Source: Vibrio ostreicida
GTDB taxonomy: Bacteria; Pseudomonadota; Gammaproteobacteria; Enterobacterales; Vibrionaceae
Assembly (NCBI RefSeq): GCF_013074385.2
Contig: NZ_JABEYA020000008.1
Location: 125,727-189,726 of the forward strand
Length of the DNA stretch: 64,000 bases
Direction: 5' to 3'
Shown: piece after piece, positions 30,441 to 38,378 of the stretch
How positions within the stretch are numbered: the stretch's first letter is position 1
How the letters are laid out: every line of letters starts with the position of its first letter
The notes under the pieces: model-generated
Told to the model about the DNA's origin: nothing
Seen by the model: only the letters and a program-made list of their open reading frames with translations
Database searches by the model: none
Made by a program: the position numbers and the translations under genes

Positions 30441-31007
30441 TCAACTCGGCTTTCCTTTCTTTTCCAGCCACCAACACAGTAAACCCCCTACGCAGTAAGC
30501 CAGCAGATCTTTCCAATCAAACGTGGCCCCAAAAATCACCGTTAACGGTGATGACGGTTTGATACCAAACCAAGCGGACACTTGCACTAGTTGCCCTAAC
30601 TCGACAATAAACGCAATCAACACCACCATTGAAACCAACCATTTGACGGGCATAGATAAGCAGCTCGCCAGTAAGTAGTAGAGCCAAACCACCACTAGAA
30701 CATCACCGAATGTCGGGCGAATAAAGCTGTCTCTAACGTAAAGTGCGATAGCGACCAAAGCGATAAAACACACAAGGCTTTTCAGTCCATTTTTCATTGA
30801 AAAACGAAGGTGGATAAACGACTTTTCTTCAAGGGTATCGCTTGACTGACCAGTAAAAATAGGTTGCTTACGCGTCTTCATGATTAACCTTTCGGTTTCT
30901 TCTGCTTTCATATTTTGAGTATACCAGTCGACGTTACGCGTGATAACCATAGTGACGCTTAAAATAGCGAAGCACAGTAGCACCGACATTTTTGTTGCCA
31001 ATGTCAT
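30441..31007 (-). CDS. DUF2809-family membrane protein
   Basis: The 188-residue protein has about four to five hydrophobic helices and a long polar loop near residues 35-70. The C-terminal half has the DUF2809 pattern: VELGQLVQVSAWF, then VIFGATFDWKDLLAYCVGG. Members are small inner-membrane proteins related in layout to VanZ; the function is unknown. It lies between the REP cluster and the candidate effector, facing away from it. Confidence 0.7.
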   Translation of the reverse strand: MTLATKMSVLLCFAILSVTMVITRNVDWYTQNMKAEETERLIMKTRKQPIFTGQSSDTLEEKSFIHLRFSMKNGLKSLVCFIALVAIALYVRDSFIRPTFGDVLVVVWLYYLLASCLSMPVKWLVSMVVLIAFIVELGQLVQVSAWFGIKPSSPLTVIFGATFDWKDLLAYCVGGLLCWWLEKKGKPS

Positions 31008-31164
31008 TCGACGAACTATCGAAAAGAAATAACCACTCTATTAAAACGCTGTGATACTAACCTCATCTAAGAACATTTTGTTAAAACGCACATTCATTTA
31101 GCTACCTTTTGTTTGTTTTGATAGATAAAATACTCCCTTACCTGTATCCGGCGATAAGAACATT

Positions 31165-32268
31165 ATGAGTGACAACAAAAAGAGTATATTTCCTAAAACA
31201 TCCATGGCCTATGAGGCTGAAAAAAATACGTAACCAGTCACTCATACAAACGCTGATGGAAATACCTTTTTCCCAAAAACTTCAATTGCTTATGAGAATG
31301 AGGTGAAGTCAACTCGCGTGACACCTGGTATGGGGAAAGGATTCTTACCCCCACTAAAGAAAAATGCATTAGCTCAAAGCACCACCCCTTCACAAAGCTC
31401 AGCTGTAAGTATTTCTCCAGAAAATATGTATTGGCCTCCTTATAACTTTACGACAGGCGAATACATCAATACAAAAGACACGTGGAAATCAATGACGACC
31501 TCAACTGGAGCTCAAGTAATGATTAACTACGGTGTCAATGGTAAGGATGTCGTGTCTACTTCAATGGTGATAGCTCAGTTTAATATTCACGGCCTAAAGG
31601 CAACAAAGCTTGGGCTCAAAGCGACATTTGGTATGGAGATGTCTACGTATTACAACAAAATTGGTTCGGAGATGATTAAGTTTTCTGGTCACTCGGGCTT
31701 GAGACGGATATTAACGGCATCGGCCTATAAGTTAGACAATCCAAAAGTGGTGCAGTTAGGTATAGGGAAATACGGATTAGCCAACTCCATCAAATCCGGT
31801 ACTGTCCTAACGATCTATATTGCTGCTGGCTATCGAATCCTAGATTATGCTCTCAACGATGAAGTTTTTTTGGCTGACTTAATTGGCTCACTCGCTACAG
31901 ATATTGTAAAAATAGGCATTGCCTCGGCTTTCTCCGCTCTCGCTGGAGCTGGTGTAATGGCATTAACATCTTATGTCGCTGCTCATTTAGCTGTTGTAGT
32001 ATTTGTCGGCCTTGCTACGGCGTGGCTCTTGAACGAGATGGACAACTACTTAGGAATAACCCCCGCTGTCATAGAGTTGCTTGAAAAGGCCCAACAAGAG
32101 GCAGCTGAAAAAGGTAGAGAGTTACAACAGGAGGCTTACGACGGCGTTTTGGATCTTATGGCAATGCTAATAGAAGGAGCTCTTGAAACGAGTAAAAAAG
32201 TGGTGGAGTCTGAAATTAAACATTTTGTTAAGAAATCAATTAATGATTTGGTTATGAAACCGCTATGA
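31165..32268 (+). pseudogene. Candidate pore-forming effector with an internal stop in its leader
   Basis: From the ATG at 31165 the frame reads MSDNKKSIFPKTSMAYEAE, hits TAA at 31231 and continues open to 32268. The peptide FPKTSxAYExE occurs on both sides of the stop, so both parts belong to one original leader. A shorter product could start at the GTG at 31303 (321 residues). In that numbering a hydrophobic Ala/Gly/Val-rich hairpin (about 201-242) is followed by NYLGITPAVIELLEKA and a charged helix, as in colicin-like or T6SS membrane-disrupting effectors. The stop overlaps the start of a membrane protein gene (ATGA), typical of toxin-immunity pairs. Toxin role is inferred. Confidence 0.55.
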
Positions 32269-32711
32269 ATACATATTTCCTTTTCAACAAGTTTAAAAGG
32301 GTCTACAAGATTGCATTATATACCGTAATCATGGCTTCTCTATCATTTTCTTGTCTTTATTTGGGACTCCACAAGGTAATGGTTTTAGATGACCCCTTTG
32401 GTAAAACAGAAACATACTCTCGCTTCGATTTTGCTGCGATACCTATGGGTATAGGTTTATTCATCGTAGTCATACTAGGGGTATTTTACGTTATTGCTGA
32501 AGAAAAATGGGAGGACCGTTTTGGACCGGCATTGCCACTTTCTTTAGTCGGACTTTTATTAGTTACTGTTTTAGTCACCGTAATAACACCTTCTATTTAT
32601 GAAACAAGATATGAGAAAGCAGGACTTCTACCATGTAAAGGGATTCCAACAGGCCACCTCCCTCTATTTGCAAAGAAGTTTGCAACAGATCCTTCGCTTT
32701 GCAATGAATAA
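32265..32711 (+). CDS. Three-helix membrane protein, probable immunity partner
   Basis: The 148-residue protein starts in the ATGA overlap with the preceding gene. It has three hydrophobic segments (about 17-36, 55-76 and 88-108) and a C-terminal polar part with two cysteines (LLPCKGI, PSLCNE). Small multi-pass proteins coupled to pore-forming effectors usually protect the producing cell's inner membrane, and DUF1240-type immunity proteins have this size and shape. I do not recognise a specific family with certainty. The gene is intact although the upstream gene carries a stop. Confidence 0.55.
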   Translation: MNTYFLFNKFKRVYKIALYTVIMASLSFSCLYLGLHKVMVLDDPFGKTETYSRFDFAAIPMGIGLFIVVILGVFYVIAEEKWEDRFGPALPLSLVGLLLVTVLVTVITPSIYETRYEKAGLLPCKGIPTGHLPLFAKKFATDPSLCNE

Positions 32712-32769
32712 CAGAAATTTTCGCGCAGCATTAACGAGCAAGATGGCATTGAGTTCTTAGGATATTATA

Positions 32770-33171
32770 ATGAGTTTAGTCAAAGCATTTTTTCAACATA
32801 GAGAAGGCGGAACAGAGCTAGTAGAACATGAAGTAGATATAAATTTTCATCGTGAAGCTTTTGAAATTATTGACAATTTCCCTTGGGTCACGGAGCTCGA
32901 CTTGACGGAGCAACTGGGCGAAGGTGGTGGATTTTTCTTTTTATTAGGGGACTTCAATGGAAAGTACGCGAGCTATCAATACACACCGACATCAGAAAGC
33001 GGTGGTTTATTAGATCTTGAAGTTGTTTACAAACCTAATTTCTTGAACATCTTTGGTCGCGGCTCTTTGTCAGTTAGTTTCGATTATGTCTCGGCCGAAG
33101 AAGCCAAACAAAAAATTAAAGAGCTGTTTGAGTATTCTATAGATTATCTCTACAAAAAATACAAAAAGTGA
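32770..33171 (+). CDS. Unidentified 133-residue acidic protein
   Basis: The gene has a good start (AGGATATTATA before the ATG) and ends at 33171, where the 57-bp repeat begins. The protein is cytoplasmic-looking and acidic, with a beta-rich middle (GGGFFFLLGDFNGKYAS), FGRGSLSVSFDYVS and a Lys-rich amphipathic C-terminal helix. No family recognised. Its size, acidity and position behind a candidate effector-immunity pair fit an orphan immunity protein, which is a guess. The 58 bp before it read open in another frame (INEQDGIEFLGYYNEF), possibly the tail of a lost gene. Confidence 0.5.
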   Translation: MSLVKAFFQHREGGTELVEHEVDINFHREAFEIIDNFPWVTELDLTEQLGEGGGFFFLLGDFNGKYASYQYTPTSESGGLLDLEVVYKPNFLNIFGRGSLSVSFDYVSAEEAKQKIKELFEYSIDYLYKKYKK

Positions 33172-33227
33172 GCGAGGACAGGCATAAGAAAATGGGCGAA
33201 ACAAGGTGCCTGTCCCTGTTAGTACTA
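33171..33227 (+). repeat. 57-bp REP pair, left copy bracketing the restriction system
   Basis: GGACAGGCA near the left and TGCCTGTCC near the right pair as inverted arms around a ~25-nt loop. The unit ends in GTTAGTACTA. It differs at only two positions from the copy at 35939-35995, in the same orientation. A short coding remnant ending in KEIYPDND follows up to 33292. Confidence 0.9.
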
Positions 33228-33312
33228 TTCATGTATTACAAACAAAAAACTTGAAGCTGCTATAAAAGAAATATACCCAGATAATGATTAATCAGCGTCC
33301 TAATATGGCGAT

Positions 33313-34827
33313 TTACAACCTAAATCTATCAACCAGCTCATCAACTCTATCTTGCTCTAGGTTGATTCCTTCATATTGAGCGGCTAACTCAACTAACTGT
33401 TCGTGCGTTGGATATCTTAAGGTTCGCAAATCTGTGGCATTAACCTGAGTATGACCGTTCATCTGCCTAAAGTACTGGTCTACCAGTGTACTGTTTAGGA
33501 AAATCCATAAACCCTTTGCAAAGTCGTGTTCCAAAGGTTGGTTATTCGAGTGGAAGTAGTTCGTTTTGTTTTCAAAGCCAACTACTGGTACGTCTGCAAC
33601 TTCTGCTGTGTACAGTGACGCTGCAATTCTTCGCTTCTCTTCTTTAGCCGTTAATCTACGCGTTAATACATACGTTCCATTTGGAACCATTAGCTTTTCT
33701 GTATCTACATTATTAAGCAATGAGTTTGGCTTCTTAGAGTCTTCTAACGGCCAGTGAATCTCACCTTGCTTTAAGTGTTGGGGAAAAATTAATGGTACTG
33801 AGTTTTCACATACATCTTGAACCAAGTTTTCTCTAGTTCTAAAATCCACGACTCGGCCTGTGCTTGCTTGAATACCCAAGTCTTCTAGAGAGCAAGGTAA
33901 ACCGCCAGCAGTATGAGCAACATTCTGTTCTTCTTCGTTCGTTATGATATGAATGAATCGATCAGGGTTATTTGGATTAGCGACATCACTAAACGGCACT
34001 TCAAATATTTCTGGGTTAGGGTCTTCAGCGCATGAACTTGATGCTACTTGTACAATTTCTACTTGCTGTACACCTTTCTTTAGATGAAATATCACATTCT
34101 CTTGAAGCACTTTATCTGTTTTAAAAGCCGATTTACGGCTATTAAACACGTGAATTTTATTTAACGAACACTCATCAAGAATGAGCTTTCTGAAATCATT
34201 GAAATATGGTCCGTTACAAAAGCTTCTTGGAGTAATAGCGACTAATTCGCCACCTTCTTCAAGTAACTTAATAGCAAGGCCAACAAAAGCGGAATACAGG
34301 TTCCCTGTTTCAAAACCAATCTTTCTAATCTGCGAACGCTCTGGGCCTTTCGCTGAAATTTTAAGGTAAGGGGGATTAAGAATGGCCTTATTGTAAATTG
34401 GTACAAAGTTTTCTGATTGGATTTGTTCTACGGCCGATCGAATAAAGTCTTCCTGAATGACTTCCTTCTCCCAACCGATATTGCTTCGACTTGATAGCTC
34501 TAAACAATGAGTAAGAGTTTGTTCAAGATGCGAAACCATCACTTCATCAATTTCATAACATGTAGAATGAATTGAACGTGCTGTTTGTGCCGCTTTAGAC
34601 GTAAAAGCTGCCGACAACGAACCTACACCAGCGCCTGCATCAAGTAAGCGAATATCACCAGACATATCATCAAACATACTCGCCAACAGGTTGGATACCG
34701 CGGATGAAGACATAAACTGACCAAGTTTACCCTTTAAATTAACGTCAAGTAGACCGTTCGCGGTCTCGCGAATTTCATCTACTTTACTATTGATATTAAT
34801 CGGTTGGGCTTCTAGTACATCGGTCAT
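33313..34827 (-). CDS. Adenine-N6 DNA methyltransferase, PstI/BsuBI type
   Basis: The 504-residue protein is a class I methyltransferase. The SAM-binding loop is LLDAGAGVGSLSAAF (about 60-75) and the catalytic motif is NPPY in ILNPPYLK, the mark of N6-adenine enzymes. The N-terminal stretch (NLKGKLGQFMSS) and the length fit M.PstI/M.BsuBI of about 500 residues. A C-terminal target-recognition part follows. It faces away from a PstI-type endonuclease gene across 121 bp, the published arrangement of the PstI system. It would methylate the A in the recognition site to protect host DNA. Confidence 0.85.
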   Translation of the reverse strand: MTDVLEAQPININSKVDEIRETANGLLDVNLKGKLGQFMSSSAVSNLLASMFDDMSGDIRLLDAGAGVGSLSAAFTSKAAQTARSIHSTCYEIDEVMVSHLEQTLTHCLELSSRSNIGWEKEVIQEDFIRSAVEQIQSENFVPIYNKAILNPPYLKISAKGPERSQIRKIGFETGNLYSAFVGLAIKLLEEGGELVAITPRSFCNGPYFNDFRKLILDECSLNKIHVFNSRKSAFKTDKVLQENVIFHLKKGVQQVEIVQVASSSCAEDPNPEIFEVPFSDVANPNNPDRFIHIITNEEEQNVAHTAGGLPCSLEDLGIQASTGRVVDFRTRENLVQDVCENSVPLIFPQHLKQGEIHWPLEDSKKPNSLLNNVDTEKLMVPNGTYVLTRRLTAKEEKRRIAASLYTAEVADVPVVGFENKTNYFHSNNQPLEHDFAKGLWIFLNSTLVDQYFRQMNGHTQVNATDLRTLRYPTHEQLVELAAQYEGINLEQDRVDELVDRFRL

Positions 34828-34948
34828 TATGTGTTCATTTATACAGTGGTATTTCAGTTAGTATGTCAGATTGAATAACTATGATAAAGGTTTAAGCAGT
34901 GATAGGATGGAATAATACGTTAGCCATCATCATAAGGCGCTGTTTAAC

Positions 34949-35932
34949 ATGACAAAAGCAGATAAAATCCAATTCGCAATCGATGTTTTAAAAGCTCTTG
35001 GGCTACCTCAAGCTCAACTAAATGAACGAACAGCGTTAACGCTATTATCTTTGGCGAGGCTCGGGCCTGACACCGATTACGAATTAGCTTCTGACTCTAT
35101 GATGACTACTCGCGATATCATGGATTTTATTCGAGATGAGTACGAAGTTGTTTATGCGGCTAATACTCGTGAAACAATTAGACGTCAAAGCCTACACCAA
35201 ATGGAGCAAGCTTCTCTAATTGAACGAAACCGTGATGACCCAAAACGTGCCACCAATTCCCCTAAAAATAATTACTCGTTAAACATTGAGATTACTCGCA
35301 TCTTAGGCGCTGGAAGTGATGGTGATTGGAAAGAGCTAGTTGAAGAGTTCAATGAAAGTGTAACGCTATTATCAGAACAATATGCTCGCAAGCGAGAGAT
35401 GCACCAAATACCAGTGACTCTTCCCGACGGTAAAGAATTGACTCTTTCCCCAGGTGCGCACAATCAGCTTCATGCCGATATCATTCATGAATTTTGCCCT
35501 CGTTTTGTTGGTGAGGGAGGTAGAGTTCTTTATATCGGTGACACTGCGAGCAGCCGTGGAAAAGAAGGTGGCAAGTTAATGCACCTTGAAACAGAGTATT
35601 TGCAATCTATTGGCGTTCCACCTATGTCGCACGACAAGCTACCAGATGTTGTGGTTTATGACGAGAAACGTAAGTGGTTGTTTCTAATCGAAGCAGTAAC
35701 TAGCCACGGCCCTGTTAGCCCAAAACGATGGCAAGAATTAGAAGATGCATTAGCAGGTAGTCCAGTAGGCCGAGTATATGTCACTGCCTTCCCAGATCGC
35801 GCAGAATTTAGAAAGAACGCTGCAGATATTGCTTGGGAAACTGAAGTATGGATAGCTGAAAACCCTGAACACATGATCCATTTCAATGGTGATCGTTTCT
35901 TAGGGCCACACGCTCAAAGTCCAAAAAATTAG
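34949..35932 (+). CDS. Type II restriction endonuclease, BsuBI/PstI family
   Basis: The 327-residue protein matches PstI in length (about 326). The N-terminal part (about 1-130) looks like a helical winged-helix DNA-binding segment ([17 protein letters not shown]). The C-terminal domain has the PD-(D/E)xK-type core: [20 protein letters not shown] followed by [11 protein letters not shown], which is characteristic of the BsuBI/PstI family. The expected site is CTGCAG, inferred from family. The divergent methylase gene is intact, so the system may be active. The stop codon lies 6 bp before a 57-bp repeat. Confidence 0.85.
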   Translation: MTKADKIQFAIDVLKALGLPQAQLNERTALTLLSLARLGPDTDYELASDSMMTTRDIMDFIRDEYEVVYAANTRETIRRQSLHQMEQASLIERNRDDPKRATNSPKNNYSLNIEITRILGAGSDGDWKELVEEFNESVTLLSEQYARKREMHQIPVTLPDGKELTLSPGAHNQLHADIIHEFCPRFVGEGGRVLYIGDTASSRGKEGGKLMHLETEYLQSIGVPPMSHDKLPDVVVYDEKRKWLFLIEAVTSHGPVSPKRWQELEDALAGSPVGRVYVTAFPDRAEFRKNAADIAWETEVWIAENPEHMIHFNGDRFLGPHAQSPKN

Positions 35933-35938
35933 TACTAT

Positions 35939-35995
35939 AGCGAGGACAGGCATAAGAAAACGGGCGAAACAAGATGCCTGTCCCTGTTAGTACTA
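35939..35995 (+). repeat. 57-bp REP pair, right copy bracketing the restriction system
   Basis: This copy matches 33171-33227 at 55 of 57 positions. The palindrome TAGTACTA lies on each side here (35930-35937, which includes the endonuclease stop, and 35988-35995). The integrase remnant starts right after it, so the repeat marks the point where the integrase gene was cut. Confidence 0.9.
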
Positions 35996-36315
35996 AGAAA
36001 AACCGCTCTGTACCTATCTCTGAATCGCTTTACAACGAAATCTATAAACCAATATCAGGAAAGCTGTTTGAAGAGTGCTAAACGCCTTTCTGCTACATTC
36101 TGAAGAACAAACTCGGTGTTGAACTACCTTCTGGTCAAGCTTCGCATGTTTTGCGCCACACGTTCTCTAGCCACTTTATGATGAATGGCGGCAACATTCT
36201 GGTACTGCGAGATATCCTTGGCCACGCCGCTATCAGTATGACAATGCGCTATGCCCACTTCGCACCTGATCACCTATCTGAAGCAATTATCCATAACCCT
36301 CTTTCTAACCTGTAA
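35996..36315 (+). pseudogene. P2-like phage integrase, C-terminal remnant with a stop
   Basis: In one frame the sequence reads KNRSVPISESLYNEIYKPI, a TAA at about 36079 and then the C-terminal catalytic domain of a tyrosine recombinase to a TAA at 36315. It keeps the His-x-x-Arg (VLRHTFSSHF), the LGHAAI histidine region and the nucleophile tyrosine in MRYAHFAPDHL, in the style of phage P2 Int. The N-terminal two thirds are missing, cut at the REP copy. It cannot encode an active enzyme. Confidence 0.9.
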
Positions 36316-36318
36316 CCT

Positions 36319-36380
36319 GTCGTCACAAAATTGTTTGCTCGGCTGTCGCCACTTGCCAAATTTCAGGTAAAAAAAGAGCC
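36319..36380 (+). repeat. Direct repeat B, candidate attachment site next to the integrase remnant
   Basis: Four bases after the integrase stop, this sequence repeats the blocks of copy A (30079-30142) in the same order and orientation. Its right end merges with the guaC terminator hairpin, so the element probably inserted at or beside that terminator. Confidence 0.65.
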
Positions 36381-36395
36381 ACTCTAAAGTGGCTC
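36371..36395 (-). terminator. guaC terminator
   Basis: GAGCCACT and AGTGGCTC form a perfect 8-bp stem with a 4-nt loop. On the minus strand it is followed by TTTTTTTACC, the form of a Rho-independent terminator, 33 bp after the guaC stop. Confidence 0.85.
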
Positions 36396-36427
36396 AATTC
36401 TTAAATTTTAAACAAGTGTTTTAAACG

Positions 36428-37471
36428 TTACTCTTTACCGAATACGTTGTTCTCTTGCTCTTGTACGCGGATGAACGTTGTACGCTTGGTGAGTTCTTTA
36501 AGCTTTGCTGCGCCGACGTATGTACAGGTTGAACGCACACCACCTAGGATGTCTGAAATGGTGTCGTTGACATCACCACGGTAAGGCAATAATACGGTTT
36601 TACCTTCTGCTGCACGGTACTTAGCCACACCACCGGAGTGTTTGGCCATCGCTGACTCAGAAGACATGCCATAGAACTTCATGAACATTTCGCCGTCTTT
36701 TTCAATGACCTCACCACCAGATTGCGAGTGACCAGCGAGCATCCCACCAAGCATTACGAAATCAGCACCGCCACCAAAAGCTTTCGCAACATCTCCAGCA
36801 CAAGCACAACCGCCATCACCAATGATCATACCACCAAGACCATGAGCTGCATCGGCACATTCAATAATGGCCGATAATTGTGGATAACCCACCCCCGTTT
36901 TGACTCTCGTGGTGCAAACAGAGCCAGGGCCAATACCCACTTTCACGATATCTGCACCCGCTAGGATAAGCTCTTCACACATATCACCGGTAACAACGTT
37001 ACCCGCAGAAATTGTCTTGGTTGGGAATTCAGCACGAACACGCTCCACATACTCAACTAAGTGTTCAGAGTAACCATTGGCAATGTCTATACAGATAAAC
37101 TCTAGCTCTTCACTTAAAGCGAGGATTTGTTTGGTTTTTTCAAAGTCGCGATCTGACGTCCCCGTGGAAACAAACACTTTATTCAATGTCTCTTTGTCCG
37201 CCCCTTTAACAAACTCAGCCCACTGTTCGACGGAGTAGTGCTTGTGCATCGCCGTCATCACTTCGTGCTTTGCTAGCTCATTCGCCATTTCAAAGCTTCC
37301 GACCGAGTCCATATTCGCCGCGATAACAGGGGTTCCTGACCATTGACGACCACTGTGCTTGAATGTAAAATCGCGGGTTAAATTTACTTGAGAACGGCTT
37401 TTTAGGGTTGATCGCTTCGGGCGAAACAGGACATCTTTGAAGCCTAACTTAAGTTCTTGTTCGATACGCAT
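36428..37471 (-). CDS. guaC: GMP reductase
   Basis: The 347-residue enzyme reduces GMP to IMP with NADPH in purine salvage. It has the IMPDH/GMPR barrel with the catalytic cysteine in [20 protein letters not shown], and the phosphate-binding [24 protein letters not shown]. Length and N-terminus ([21 protein letters not shown]) match E. coli GuaC, so I use the ATG at 37471 with AAGGAAA upstream; the frame is open 42 bp further. Two hairpins with the same loop lie in its leader region. Confidence 0.96.
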   Translation of the reverse strand: MRIEQELKLGFKDVLFRPKRSTLKSRSQVNLTRDFTFKHSGRQWSGTPVIAANMDSVGSFEMANELAKHEVMTAMHKHYSVEQWAEFVKGADKETLNKVFVSTGTSDRDFEKTKQILALSEELEFICIDIANGYSEHLVEYVERVRAEFPTKTISAGNVVTGDMCEELILAGADIVKVGIGPGSVCTTRVKTGVGYPQLSAIIECADAAHGLGGMIIGDGGCACAGDVAKAFGGGADFVMLGGMLAGHSQSGGEVIEKDGEMFMKFYGMSSESAMAKHSGGVAKYRAAEGKTVLLPYRGDVNDTISDILGGVRSTCTYVGAAKLKELTKRTTFIRVQEQENNVFGKE

Positions 37472-37527
37472 GGTGCATTTCCTTGATTCATTTAGACGAT
37501 GTGTCGCTCGCAATGTGTGTTGTAAAA

Positions 37528-37593
37528 CCGTTGGCAGACGGCGTTACATTTTGTTCGGACACAAAAAAACCGGAGCGTTGGCAGACGCTCCGG
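37528..37593 (-). promoter_or_regulatory. Twin hairpins with an identical apical sequence upstream of guaC
   Basis: CCGGAGCGTTGGCAGACGCTCCGG (shown in part: stem ACCGGAGCGT, 37569-37594) is a strong hairpin followed on the minus strand by TTTTTTTGTG, a perfect Rho-independent terminator. About 35 bp nearer guaC, CCGTTGGCAGACGG (37528-37541) forms a smaller hairpin with the same apical CGTTGGCAGACG. The first could end an upstream small RNA or attenuate guaC. Confidence 0.6.
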
Positions 37594-37597
37594 TTTT

Positions 37598-37937
37598 CAG
37601 CATTATAGGCTGTGATTTATTTCTCGCAAGACTGATATTTTGATTTTTTTTGTGATACCATTTTGTCATCCTGCAAACCCAAATCTCACCTTTGACTAAG
37701 TCGTATTTCAGTCTTTTAAAAACAATCACTTAGCAAGACACATCGCCATCTGACATCTCGGCGCAACCGTTTACTACTTCATTAAAGCAACCTTATCTTC
37801 ACCCTTATGCGATGCACGCCCACCCAATGTCAAAATAAGTCCTCGCCAACGCGTCGCCAAACAGGCCTTTTGTACCCGCATTTTTAGCATTTCACTCTTT
37901 TGCCCGATGACTCATCATGGATATCGTCGTTAGCTCA
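37598..37937. other. Gene-free stretch between guaC leader and the PAS gene
   Basis: No convincing frame is present in these 340 bp. The DNA could hold the guaC promoter or a small RNA ended by the 37569-37594 terminator. No consensus promoter could be assigned with confidence. Confidence 0.3.
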
Positions 37938-38378
37938 TTAGTGATTATCGATATAGACCAAAGCTTCTGACGTGGCGTCCTGAATCGACAAAAACAAAGA
38001 GCGAATTTCTCCCGTCGGCGTTCGCATCGGGTTGAGGGTAATATTCTGGTACATAAATTCAGCTTGCTGCGTCACAGGACGCACATTACGACATTTAAAC
38101 AAGTAAGGGCGTTGCTGCCAGGTAATAAAGCTCCGACACCCTAAGTCATAGACAGGTTTGGTTTTGAGTTTAAACCACTCTTCAGGAATTTCACCAAACA
38201 GTTCAAAAATGGTTTTATCAATGGCGTCATGGGCCTGAACGCCGCTATGGTGAGTCATAAAACCATTCCAGACTTGAACTTTGTACTCCCGATTGATCAC
38301 GATCAAGCCCAGATCAACATTCTGTACCATGTCCACCATCCAATGGAACTGCTCAAATTCAGCAGGAAGATTGACCAT
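37938..38378 (-). CDS. Single PAS-domain protein
   Basis: The 146-residue cytoplasmic protein is one PAS domain (LGLIVINREYKVQVWNGFMTHHSG, residues ~23-46, then the TPTGEIRSLFLSIQDAT end strand) and nothing else. Its start overlaps the stop of the REC-CheC gene by one base, so the two are translationally coupled. It probably senses a small molecule or serves as a partner of the response regulator. No output domain is seen. Confidence 0.8.
   Translation of the reverse strand: MVNLPAEFEQFHWMVDMVQNVDLGLIVINREYKVQVWNGFMTHHSGVQAHDAIDKTIFELFGEIPEEWFKLKTKPVYDLGCRSFITWQQRPYLFKCRNVRPVTQQAEFMYQNITLNPMRTPTGEIRSLFLSIQDATSEALVYIDNH

Noticed and set aside
37544..37729. Small protein gene upstream of guaC
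   Set aside because: The frame runs through the strong terminator hairpin and has no protein-like composition.
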